From Auanema rhodensis (taxonomy: Eukaryota > Nematoda > Chromadorea > Rhabditida > Rhabditidae), in contig CAXKVF010000080.1 of assembly GCA_964057225.1 (NCBI GenBank), positions 1 through 64,000 of the forward strand: DNA of 64,000 bases, written 5' to 3'. This document shows, one piece after another, positions 11,617 through 24,801 of this stretch. The notes beneath the pieces were generated by a model. That model was given only the letters and a program-made list of their open reading frames with translations, did not search any database and was not told where the DNA came from. Each line of letters begins with the position of its first letter. The stretch's first letter is position 1. The translations under genes and the position numbers were made by a program.

Positions 11617-14600
11617 GTCTAAAAACAAATTTTTATTGATATTGCGTTCATGGTAACCATGACTTTGAAATTTACGTGAACTTTAATTTATGCTAATTAA
11701 ATGTACACGTGATGTGCACTTGGTATGTAACTCGCTTCACGTGAAAGATAAAGAGATGCGGTTTTCAAAATTAGATTCCCCATGTCCATATTAGTCTAAA
11801 AACAAATTTTTATTGATATTGGTTCATGGTAACCATGACTTTGAAATTTACGTGAACTTTAATTTATGCTAATTAAATGTACACGTGATGTGCACTTGGT
11901 ATGTAACTCGCTTCACGTGAAAGATAAAGAGATGCGGTTTTCAAAATTAGATTCCCCATGTCCATATTAGTCTAAAAACAAATTTTTATTGATATTGGTG
12001 CATGGTAACCATGACTTTGAAATTACGTGAACTTTAATTTATGCTAATTAAATGTACACGTGATGTGCACTTGGTATGTAACTCGCTTCACGTGAAAGAT
12101 AAAGAGATGCGGTTTTCAAAATTAGATTCCCCATGTCCATATTAGTCTAAAAACAAATTTTTATTGATATTGGTGCATGGTAACCATGACTTTGAAATTT
12201 ACGTGAACTTTAATTTATGCTAATTAAATGTACACGTGATGTGCACTTGGTATGTAACTCGCTTCACGTGAAAGATAAAGAGATGCGGTTTCAAAATTAG
12301 ATTCCCCATGTCCATATTAGTCTAAAAACAAATTTTTATTGATATTGGTGCATGGTAACCATGACTTTGAAATTTACGTGAACTTTAATTTATGCTAATT
12401 AAATGTACACGTGATGTGCACTTGGTATGTAACTCGCTTCACGTGAAAGATAAAGAGATGCGGTTTCAAAATTAGATTCCCCATGTCCATATTAGTCTAA
12501 AAACAAATTTTTATTGATATTGGTGCATGGTAACCATGACTTTGAAATTTACGTGAACTTTAATTTATGCTAATTAAATGTACACGTGATGTGCACTTGG
12601 TATGTAACTCGCTTCACGTGAAAGATAAAGAGATGCGGTTTTCAAAATTAGATTCCCCATGTCCATATTAGTCTAAAAACAAATTTTTATTGATATTGGT
12701 GCATGGTAACCATGACTTTGAAATTTACGTGAACTTTAATTTATGCTAATTAAATGTACACGTGATGTGCACTTGGTATGTAACTCGCTTCACGTGAAAG
12801 ATAAAGAGATGCGGTTTTCAAAATTAGATTCCCCATGTCCATATTAGTCTAAAAACAAATTTTTATTGATATTGGTGCATGGTAACCATGACTTTGAAAT
12901 TTACGTGAACTTTAATTTATGCTAATTAAATGTACACGTGATGTGCACTTGGTATGTAACTCGCTTCACGTGAAAGATAAAGAGATGCGGTTTTCAAAAT
13001 TAGATTCCCCATGTCCATATTAGTCTAAAAACAAATTTTAATTGATATTGGTTCATGGTAACCATGACTTTGAAATTTACGTGAACTTTAATTTATGCTA
13101 ATTAAATGTACACGTGATGTGCACTTGGTATGTAACTCGCTTCACGTGAAAGATAAAGAGATGCGGTTTTCAAAATTAGATTCCCCATGTCCATATTAGT
13201 CTAAAAACAAATTTTTATTGATATTGGTTCATGGTAACCATGACTTTGAAATTTACGTGAACTTTAATTTATGCTAATTAAATGTACACGTGATGTGCAC
13301 TTGGTATGTAACTCGCTTCACGTGAAAGATAAAGAGATGCGGTTTTCAAAATTAGATTCCCCATGTCCATATTAGTCTAAAAACAAATTTTTATTGATAT
13401 TGGTGCATGGTAACCATGACTTTGAAATTTACGTGAACTTTAATTTATGCTAATTAAATGTACACGTGATGTGCACTTGGTATGTAACTCGCTTCACGTG
13501 AAAGATAAAGAGATGCGGTTTTCAAAAATAGATTACCCATGTCCATATTAGTCTAAAAACAAATTTTTATTGATATTGGTTCATGGTAACCATGACTTTG
13601 AAATTTACGTGAACTTTAATTTATGCTAATTAAATGTACACGTGATGTGCACTTGGTATGTAACTCGCTTCACGTGAAAGATAAAGAGATGCGGTTTTCA
13701 AAATTAGATTCCCCATGTCCATATTAGTCTAAAACAAATTTTTATTGATATTGGTTCATGGTAACCATGACTTTGAAATTTACGTGAACTTTAATTTATG
13801 CTAATTAAATGTACACGTGATGAGCACTTGGTATGTAACTCGCTTCACGTGAAAGATAAAGAGATGCGGTTTCAAAATTAGATTCTCATGTCCATATTAG
13901 TCTAAAAACAAATTTTTATTGATATTGCTTCATGGTAACCATGACTTTGAAATTTACGTGAACTTTAATTTATGCTAATTAAATGTACACGTGATGTGCA
14001 CTTGGTATGTAACTCGCTTCACGTGAAAGATAAAGAGATGCGGTTTTCAAAATTAGATTCCCCATGTCCATATTAGTCTAAAAAACAAATTTTTATTGAT
14101 ATTGGTTCATGGTAACCATGACTTTGAAATTTACGTGAACTTTAATTTATGCTAATTAAATGTACACGTGATGTGCACTTGGTATGTAACTCGCTTCACG
14201 TGAAAGATAAAGAGATGCGGTTTTCAAAATTAGATTCCCCATGTCCATATTAGTCTAAAAACAAATTTTTATTGATATTGGTTCATGGTAACCATGACTT
14301 TGAAATTTACGTGAACTTTAATTTATGCTAATTAAATGTACACGTGATGTGCACTTGGTATGTAACTCGCTTCACGTGAAAGATAAAGAGATGCGGTTTC
14401 AAAATTAGATTCCCCATGTCCATATTAGTCTAAAAACAAATTTTTATTGATATTGGTTCATGGTAACCATGACTTTGAAATTTACGTGAACTTTAATTTA
14501 TGCTAATTAAATGTACACGTGATGTGCACTTGGTATGTAACTCGCTTCACGTGAAAGATAAAGAGATGCGGTTTTCAAAATTAGATTCCCCATGTCCATA

Positions 14601-14956
14601 TTAGTCTAAAAACAAATTTTTATTGATATTGGTGCATGGTAACCATGAACTTTGAAATTTACGTGAACTTTAATTTATGCTAATTAAATGTACACGTGAT
14701 GTGCACTTGGTATGTAACTCGCTTCACGTGAAAGATAAAGAGATGCGGTTTTCAAAATTAGATTCCCCATGTCCATATTAGTCTAAAAACAAATTTTTAT
14801 TGATATTGGTTCATGGTAACCATGACTTTGAAATTTACGTGAACTTTAATTTATGCTAATTAAATGTACACGTGATGTGCACTTGGTATGTAACTCGCTT
14901 CACGTGAAAGATAAAGAGATGCGGTTTTCAAAATTAGATTCCCCATGTCCATATTA
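11617..14956 (+). repeat. Irregular, indel-rich stretch of 19 monomers
   Basis: Nineteen monomers with no clear HOR order, mainly plain T and G types. Ten single-base indels fall here: near 11645 (+1), 12024, 12290, 12470, 13733, 13870, 13885 (all -1), 14084 (+1), 14398 (-1) and 14648 (+1). Several are in homopolymer runs (GGTTTT to GGTTT, or A5 in the first segment to A4 or A6). The 13727 monomer alone has lost three bases. This could be a less homogenised boundary or unpolished assembly. Confidence 0.85.
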
Positions 14957-17900
14957 GTCTAAAAACAAATTTTTATTGATATTGGTGCATGGTAACCATG
15001 ACTTTGAAATTTACGTGAACTTTAATTTATGCTAATTAAATGTACACGTGATGTGCACTTGGTATGTAACTCGCTTCACGTGAAAGATAAAGAAATGCGG
15101 TTTTCAAAATTAGATTCCCCATGTCCATATTAGTCTAAAAACAAATTTTTATTGATATTGGTTCATGGTAACCATGACTTTGAAATTTACGTGAACTTTA
15201 ATTTATGCTAATTAAATGTACACGTGATGTGCACTTGGTATGTAACTCGCTTCACGTGAAAGATAAAGAGATGCGGTTTTCAAAATTAGATTCCCCATGT
15301 CCATATTAGTCTAAAAACAAATTTTTATTGATATTGCTTCATGGTAACCATGACTTTGAAATTTACGTGAACTTTAATTTATGCTAATTAAATGTACACG
15401 TGATGTGCACTTGGTATGTAACTCGCTTCACGTGAAAGATAAATAGATGCGGTTTTCAAAATTAGATTCCCCATGTCCATATTAGTCTAAAAACAAATTT
15501 TTATTGATATTGGTTCATGGTAACCATGACTTTGAAATTTACGTGAACTTTAATTTATGCTAATTAAATGTACACGTGATGTGCACTTGGTATGTAACTC
15601 GCTTCACGTGAAAGATAAAGAGATGCGGTTTTCAAAATTAGATTCCCCATGTCCATATTAGTCTAAAAACAAATTTTTATTGATATTGGTGCATGGTAAC
15701 CATGACTTTGAAATTTACGTGAACTTTAATTTATGCTAATTAAATGTACACGTGATGTGCACTTGGTATGTAACTCGCTTCACGTGAAAGAAAAAGAGAT
15801 GCGGTTTTCAAAATTAGATTCCCCATGTCCATATTAGTCTAAAAACAAATTTTTATTGATATTGGTGCATGGTAACCATGACTTTGAAATTTACGTGAAC
15901 TTTAATTTATGCTAATTAAATGTACACGTGATGTGCACTTGGTATGTAACTCGCTTCACGTGAAAGATAAAGAAATGCGGTTTTCAAAATTAGATTCCCC
16001 ATGTCCATATTAGTCTAAAAACAAATTTTTATTGATATTGGTTCATGGTAACCATGACTTTGAAATTTACGTGAACTTTAATTTATGCTAATTAAATGTA
16101 CACGTGATGTGCCCTTGGTATGTAACTCGCTTCACGTGAAAGATAAAGAGATGCGGTTTTCAAAATTAGATTCCCCATGTCCATATTAGTCTAAAAACAA
16201 ATTTTTATTGATATTGCTTCATGGTAACCATGACTTTGAAATTTACGTGAACTTTAATTTATGCTAATTAAATGTACACGTGATGTGCACTTGGTATGTA
16301 ACTCGCTTCACGTGAAAGATAAATAGATGCGGTTTTCAAAATTAGATTCCCCATGTCCATATTAGTCTAAAAACAAATTTTTATTGATATTGGTTCATGG
16401 TAACCATGACTTTGAAATTTACGTGAACTTTAATTTATGCTAATTAAATGTACACGTGATGTGCACTTGGTATGTAACTCGCTTCACGTGAAAGATAAAG
16501 AGATGCGGTTTTCAAAATTAGATTCCCCATGTCCATATTAGTCTAAAAACAAATTTTTATTGATATTGGTGCATGGTGACCATGACTTTGAAATTTACGT
16601 GAACTTTAATTTATGCTAATTAAATGTACACGTGATGTGCACTTGGTATGTAACTCGCTTCACGTGAAAGATAAAGAGATGCGGTTTTCAAATTAGATTC
16701 CCCATGTCCATATTAGTCAAAAACAAATTTTTATTGATATTGGTGCATGGTAACCATGACTTTGAAATTTACGTGAACTTTAATTTATGCTAATTAAATG
16801 TGCACGTGATGTGCACTTGGTATGTAACTCGCTTCACGTGAAAGATAAAGAGATGCGGTTTTCAAATTAGATTCCCCATGTCCATATTAGTCTAAAAACA
16901 AATTTTTATTGATATTGGTTCATGGTAACCATGACTTTGAAATTTACGTGAACTTTAATTTATGCTAATTAAATGTACACGTGATGTGCACTTGGTATGT
17001 AACTCGCTTCACGTGAAAGATAAAGAGATGCGGTTTTCAAAATTAGATTCCCCATGTCCATATTAGTCTAAAAACAAATTTTTATTGATATTAGTTCATG
17101 GTAACCATGACTTTGAAATTTACGTGAACTTTAATTTATGCTAATTAAATGTACACGTGATGTGCACTTGGTATGTAACTCGCTTCACGTGAAAGATAAA
17201 GAGATGCGGTTTTCAAATTAGATTCCCCATGTCCATATTAGTCTAAAAACAAATTTTTATTGATATTGGTTCATGGTAACCATGACTTTGAAATTTACGT
17301 GAACTTTAATTTATGCTAATTAAATGTACACGTGATGTGCACTTGGTATGTAACTCGCTTCACGTGAAAGATAAAGAGATGTGGTTTTCAAAATTAGATT
17401 CCCCATGTCCATATTAGTCTAAAAACAAATTTTTATTGATATTGCTTCATGGTGACCATGACTTTGAAATTTACGTGAACTTTAATTTATGCTAATTAAA
17501 TGTACACGTGATGTGCACTTGGTATGTAACTCGCTTCACGTGAAAGATAAAGAGATGCGGTTTTCAAAATTAGATTCCCCATGTCCATATTAGTCTAAAA
17601 ACAAATTTTTATTGATATTGGTGCATGGTGACCATGACTTTGAAATTTACGTGAACTTTAATTTATGCTAATTAAATGTACACGTGATGTGCACTTGGTA
17701 TGATGTAACTCGCTTCACGTGAAAGATAAAGAGATGCGGTTTTCAAAATTAGATTCCCCATGTCCATATTAGTCTGAAAACAAATTTTTATTGATATTGG
17801 TTCATGGTAACCATGACTTTGAAATTTACGTGAACTTTAATTTATGCTAATTAAATGTACACGTGATGTGCACTTGGTATGTAACTCGCTTCACGTGAAA

Positions 17901-20900
17901 GATAAAGAGATGCGGTTTTCAAAATTAGATTCCCCATGTCCATATTAGTCTAAAAACAAATTTTTATTGATATTGGTTCATGGTAACCATGACTTTGAAA
18001 TTTACGTGAACTTTAATTTATGCTAATTAAATGTACACGTGATGTGCACTTGGTATGTAACTCGCTTCACGTGAAAGATAAAGAGATGTGGTTTTCAAAA
18101 TTAGATTCCCCATGTCCATATTAGTCTAAAAACAAATTTTTATTGATATTGCTTCATGGTAACCATGACTTTGAAATTTACGTGAACTTTAATTTATGCT
18201 AATTAAATGTACACGTGATGTGCACTTGGTATGTAACTCGCTTCACGTGAAAGATAAAGAGATGCGGTTTTTAAAATTAGATTCCCCATGTCCATACTAG
18301 TCTAAAAACAAATTTTTATTGATATTGCTTCATGGTAACCATGACTTTGAAATTTACGTGAACTTTAATTTATGCTAATTAATTGTACACGTGATGTGCA
18401 CTTGGTATGTAACTCGCTTCACGTGAAAGATAAAGAGATGCGGTTTTCAAAATTAGATTCCCCATGTCCATATTAGTCTAAAAACAAATTTTTATTGATA
18501 TTGGTGCATGGTAACCATGACTTTGAAATTTACGTGAACTTTAATTTATGCTAATTAAATGTACACGTGATGTGCACTTGGTATGTAACTCGCTTCACGT
18601 GAAAGAAAAAGAGATGCGGTTTTCAAAATTAGATTCCCCATGTCCATATTAGTCTAAAAACAAATTTTTATTGATATTGGTGCATGGTAACCATGACTTT
18701 GAAATTTACGTGAACTTTAATTTATGCTAATTAAATGTACACGTGATGTGCACTTGGTATGTAACTCGCTTCACGTGAAAGATAAAGAAATGCGGTTTTC
18801 AAAATTAGATTCCCCATGTCCATATTAGTCTAAAAACAAATTTTTATTGATATTGGTTCATGGTAACCATGACTTTGAAATTTACGTGAACTTTAATTTA
18901 TGCTAATTAAATGTACACGTGATGTGCACTTGGTATGTAACTCGCTTCACGTGAAAGATAAAGAGATGCGGTTTTCAAAATTAGATTCCCCATGTCCATA
19001 TTAGTCTAAAAACAAATTTTTATTGATATTGCTTCATGGTAACCATGACTTTGAAATTTACGTGAACTTTAATTTATGCTAATTAAATGTACACGTGATG
19101 TGCACTTGGTATGTAACTCGCTTCACGTGAAAGATAAATAGATGCGGTTTTCAAAATTAGATTCCCCATGTCCATATTAGTCTAAAAACAAATTTTTATT
19201 GATATTGGTTCATGGTAACCATGACTTTGAAATTTACGTGAACTTTAATTTATGCTAATTAAATGTACACGTGATGTGCACTTGGTATGTAACTCGCTTC
19301 ACGTGAAAGATAAAGAGATGCGGTTTTCAAAATTAGATTCCCCATGTCCATATTAGTCTAAAAACAAATTTTTATTGATATTGGTGCATGGTGACCATGA
19401 CTTTGAAATTTACGTGAACTTTAATTTATGCTAATTAAATGTACACGTGATGTGCACTTGGTATGTAACTCGCTTCACGTGAAAGATAAAGAGATGCGGT
19501 TTTCAAAATTAGATTCCCCATGTCCATATTAGTCTGAAAACAAATTTTTATTGATATTGGTTCATGGTAACCATGACTTTGAAATTTACGTGAACTTTAA
19601 TTTATGCTAATTAAATGTACACGTGATGTGCACTTGGTATGTAACTCGCTTCACGTGAAAGAAAAAGAGATGCGGTTTTCAAAATTAGATTCCCCATGTC
19701 CATATTAGTCTAAAAACAAATTTTTATTGATATTGGTGCATGGTAACCATGACTTTGAAATTTACGTGAACTTTAATTTATGCTAATTAAATGTACACGT
19801 GATGTGCACTTGGTATGTAACTCGCTTCACGTGAAAGATAAAGAGATGCGGTTTTCAAAATTAGATTCCCCATGTCCATATTAGTCTAAAAACAAATTTT
19901 TATTGATATTGGTTCATGGTAACCATGACTTTGAAATTTACGTGAACTTTAATTTATGCTAATTAAATGTACACGTGATGTGCACTTGGTATGTAACTCG
20001 CTTCACGTGAAAGATAAAGAGATGTGGTTTTCAAAATTAGATTCCCCATGTCCATATTAGTCTAAAAACAAATTTTTATTGATATTGCTTCATGGTAACC
20101 ATGACTTTGAAATTTACGTGAACTTTAATTTATGCTAATTAAATGTACACGTGATGTGCACTTGGTATGTAACTCGCTTCACGTGAAAGATAAAGAGATG
20201 CGGTTTTCAAAATTAGATTCCCCATGTCCATATTAGTCTAAAAACAAATTTTTATTGATATTGGTGCATGGTGACCATGACTTTGAAATTTACGTGAACT
20301 TTAATTTATGCTAATTAAATGTACACGTGATGTGCACTTGGTATGTAACTCGCTTCACGTGAAAGATAAAGAGATGCGGTTTTCAAAATTAGATTCCCCA
20401 TGTCCATATTAGTCTGAAAACAAATTTTTATTGATATTGGTTCATGGTAACCATGACTTTGAAATTTACGTGAACTTTAATTTATGCTAATTAAATGTAC
20501 ACGTGATGTGCACTTGGTATGTAACTCGCTTCACGTGAAAGATAAAGAGATGCGGTTTTCAAAATTAGATTCCCCATGTCCATATTAGTCTAAAAACAAA
20601 TTTTTATTGATATTGGTTCATGGTAACCATGACTTTGAAATTTACGTGAACTTTAATTTATGCTAATTAAATGTACACGTGATGTGCACTTGGTATGTAA
20701 CTCGCTTCACGTGAAAGATAAAGAGATGTGGTTTTCAAAATTAGATTCCCCATGTCCATATTAGTCTAAAAACAAATTTTTATTGATATTGCTTCATGGT
20801 AACCATGACTTTGAAATTTACGTGAACTTTAATTTATGCTAATTAAATGTACACGTGATGTGCACTTGGTATGTAACTCGCTTCACGTGAAAGATAAAGA

Positions 20901-20939
20901 GATGCGGTTTTTAAAATTAGATTCCCCATGTCCATACTA
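14957..20939 (+). repeat. 15-mer-family block, left copy (34 monomers)
   Basis: Marked monomers recur in set order: G(G138A), T, C(G136T), T, G(T132A), G(GTGACC), T(A5G), T(C142T), C(C149T, T174C), C(A84T). The C149T/T174C tag at 18291 recurs 2,640 bp on (15 monomers) at 20931. The block matches 39409-45391 monomer for monomer. Left-only changes are CAAATTAG deletions near 16690, 16866 and 17216, a 3-base ATG insertion near 17703, and a hybrid C + GTGACC monomer at 17417. The GTCAAAAAC deletion at 16716 is shared with the right copy. Confidence 0.88.
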
Positions 20940-22865
20940 GTCTAAAAACAAATTTTTATTGATATTGCTTCATGGTAACCATGACTTTGAAATTTACGTG
21001 AACTTTAATTTATGCTAATTAAATGTACACGTGATGTGCACTTGGTATGTAACTCGCTTCACGTGAAAGAAAAAGAGATGCGGTTTTCAAAATTAGATTC
21101 CCCATGTCCATATTAGTCTAAAAACAAATTTTTATTGATATTGGTGCATGGTAACCATGACTTTGAAATTTACGTGAACTTTAATTTATGCTAATTAAAT
21201 GTACACGTGATGTGCACTTGGTATGTAACTCGCTTCACGTGAAAGATAAAGAGATGCGGTTTTCAAAATTAGATTCCCCATGTCCATATTAGTCTAAAAA
21301 CAAATTTTTATTGATATTGGTTCATGGTAACCATGACTTTGAAATTTACGTGAACTTTAATTTATGCTAATTAAATGTACACGTGATGTGCACTTGGTAT
21401 GTAACTCGCTTCACGTGAAAGATAAAGAGATGTGGTTTTCAAAATTAGATTCCCCATGTCCATATTAGTCTAAAAACAAATTTTTATTGATATTGCTTCA
21501 TGGTAACCATGACTTTGAAATTTACGTGAACTTTAATTTATGCTAATTAAATGTACACGTGATGTGCACTTGGTATGTAACTCGCTTCACGTGAAAGATA
21601 AAGAGATGCGGTTTTCAACCCATGTCCATATTAGTCTAAAAACAAATTTTTATTGATATTGGTGCATGGTGACCATGACTTTGAAATTTACGTGAACTTT
21701 AATTTATGCTAATTAAATGTACACGTGATGTGCACTTGGTATGTAACTCGCTTCACGTGAAAGATAAAGAGATGCGGTTTTCAAAATTAGATTCCCCATG
21801 TCCATATTAGTCTGAAAACAAATTTTTATTGATATTGGTTCATGGTAACCATGACTTTGAAATTTACGTGAACTTTAATTTATGCTAATTAAATGTACAC
21901 GTGATGTGCACTTGGTATGTAACTCGCTTCACGTGAAAGATAAAGAGATGCGGTTTTCAAAATTAGATTCCCCATGTCCATATTAGTCTAAAAACAAATT
22001 TTTATTGATATTGGTTCATGGTAACCATGACTTTGAAATTTACGTGAACTTTAATTTATGCTAATTAAATGTACACGTGATGTGCACTTGGTATGTAACT
22101 CGCTTCACGTGAAAGATAAAGAGATGTGGTTTTCAAAATTAGATTCCCCATGTCCATATTAGTCTAAAAACAAATTTTTATTGATATTGCTTCATGGTAA
22201 CCATGACTTTGAAATTTACGTGAACTTTAATTTATGCTAATTAAATGTACACGTGATGTGCACTTGGTATGTAACTCGCTTCACGTGAAAGATAAAGAGA
22301 TGCGGTTTTTAAAATTAGATTCCCCATGTCCATACTAGTCTAAAAACAAATTTTTATTGATATTGCTTCATGGTAACCATGACTTTGAAATTTACGTGAA
22401 CTTTAATTTATGCTAATTAATTGTACACGTGATGTGCACTTGGTATGTAACTCGCTTCACGTGAAAGATAAAGAGATGCGGTTTTCAAAATTAGATTCCC
22501 CATGTCCATATTAGTCTAAAAACAAATTTTTATTGATATTGGTGCATGGTAACCATGACTTTGAAATTTACGTGAACTTTAATTTATGCTAATTAAATGT
22601 ACACGTGATGTGCACTTGGTATGTAACTCGCTTCACGTGAAAGAAAAAGAGATGCGGTTTTCAAAATTAGATTCCCCATGTCCATATTAGTCTAAAAACA
22701 AATTTTTATTGATATTGGTTCATGGTAACCATGACTTTGAAATTTACGTGAACTTTAATTTATGCTAATTAAATGTACACGTGATGTGCACTTGGTATGT
22801 AACTCGCTTCACGTGAAAGATAAAGAGATGCGGTTTTCAAAATTAGATTCCCCATGTCCATATTA
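20940..22865 (+). repeat. Locally re-amplified 15-mer-family monomers with a 10-bp deletion
   Basis: Eleven monomers repeating modules of the preceding block. The first (20940) is a hybrid: it starts as the C monomer after T174C but ends with T132A, skipping A84T. The 21468 monomer lacks 10 bases near 21618 (TCAACCCATG where others have ATTAGATTCC in between), so it is 166 bp. From 21634 the order GTGACC, A5G, C142T, C149T, A84T, T132A repeats. Confidence 0.85.
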
Positions 22866-24801
22866 GTCTAAAAACAAATTTTTATTGATATTGCTTCATG
22901 GTAACCATGACTTTGAAATTTACGTGAACTTTAATTTATGCTAATTAAATGTACACGTGATGTGCACTTGGTATGTAACTCGCTTCACGTGAAAGATAAA
23001 GAGATGCGGTTTTCAAAATTAGATTCCCCATGTCCATATTAGTCTAAAAACAAATTTTTATTGATATTGCTTCATGGTAACCATGACTTTGAAATTTACG
23101 TGAACTTTAATTTATGCTAATTAATTGTACACGTGATGTGCACTTGGTATGTAACTCGCTTCACGTGAAAGATAAAGAGATGCGGTTTTCAAAATTAGAT
23201 TCCCCATGTCCATATTAGTCTAAAAACAAATTTTTATTGATATTGGTGCATGGTAACCATGACTTTGAAATTTACGTGAACTTTAATTTATGCTAATTAA
23301 ATGTACACGTGATGTGCACTTGGTATGTAACTCGCTTCACGTGAAAGAAAAAGAGATGCGGTTTTCAAAATTAGATTCCCCATGTCCATATTAGTCTAAA
23401 AACAAATTTTTATTGATATTGGTGCATGGTAACCATGACTTTGAAATTTACGTGAACTTTAATTTATGCTAATTAAATGTACACGTGATGTGCACTTGGT
23501 ATGTAACTCGCTTCACGTGAAAGATAAAGAGATGCGGTTTTCAAAATTAGATTCCCCATGTCCATATTAGTCTAAAAACAAATTTTTATTGATATTGGTG
23601 CATGGTAACCATGACTTTGAAATTTACGTGAACTTTAATTTATGCTAATTAAATGTACACGTGATGTGCACTTGGTATGTAACTCGCTTCACGTGAAAGA
23701 TAAAGAGATGCGGTTTTCAAAATTAGATTCCCCATGTCCATATTAGTCTAAAAACAAATTTTTATTGATATTGGTGCATGGTAACCATGACTTTGAAATT
23801 TACGTGAACTTTAATTTATGCTAATTAAATGTACACGTGATGTGCACTCGGTATGTAACTCGCTTCACGTGAAAGATAAAGAGATGCGGTTTTCAAAATT
23901 AGATTCCCCATGTCCATATTAGTCTAAAAACAAATTTTTATTGATATTGGTGCATGGTAACCATGACTTTGAAATTTACGTGAACTTTAATTCATGCTAA
24001 TTAAATGTACACGTGATGTGCACTTGGTATGTAACTCGCTTCACGTGAAAGATAAAGAGATGCGGTTTTCAAAATTAGATTCCCCATGTCCATATTAGTC
24101 TAAAAACAAATTTTTATTGATATTACTTCATGGTAACCATGACTTTGAAATTTACGTGAACTTTAATTTATGCTAATTAAATGTACACGTGATGTGCACT
24201 TGGTATGTAACTCGCTTCACGTGAAAGATAAAGAGATGCGGTTTTCAAAATTAGATTCCCCATGTCCATATTAGTCTAAAAACAAATTTTTATTGATATT
24301 GGTGCATGGTAACCATGACTTTGAAATTTACGTGAACTTTAATTTATGCTAATTAAATGTACACGTGATGTGCACTTGGTATGTAACTCGCTTCACGTGA
24401 AAGATAAAGAGATGCGGTTTTCAAAATTAGATTCCCCATGTCCATATTAGTCTAAAAACAAATTTTTATTGATATTGGTGCATGGTAACCATGACTTTGA
24501 AATTTACGTGAACTTTAATTTATGCTAATTAAATGTACACGTGATGTGCACTTGGTATGTAACTCGCTTCACGTGAAAGATAAAGAAATGCGGTTTTCAA
24601 AATTAGATTCCCCATGTCCATATTAGTCTAAAAACAAATTTTTATTGATATTGGTTCATGGTAACCATGACTTTGAAATTTACGTGAACTTTAATTTATG
24701 CTAATTAAATGTACACGTGATGTGCACTTGGTATGTAACTCGCTTCACGTGAAAGATAAAGAGATGCGGTTTTCAAAATTAGATTCCCCATGTCCATATT
24801 A
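22866..24801 (+). repeat. 11-monomer HOR, copy 1
   Basis: Eleven monomers: C, C(A84T), G(T132A), G, G, G(CACTCGG), G(T72C), ACTTC type, G, G(G138A), T. CACTCGG at 23845 recurs at 25781, exactly 1,936 bp on. The ACTTC type (24098) combines the A and C changes and occurs only in this family. Confidence 0.9.

Noticed and set aside
11617-14956. Insertion of a mobile element at the irregular stretch
   Set aside because: Every base is accounted for by 19 monomers with single-base indels; there is no foreign sequence or target-site duplication.
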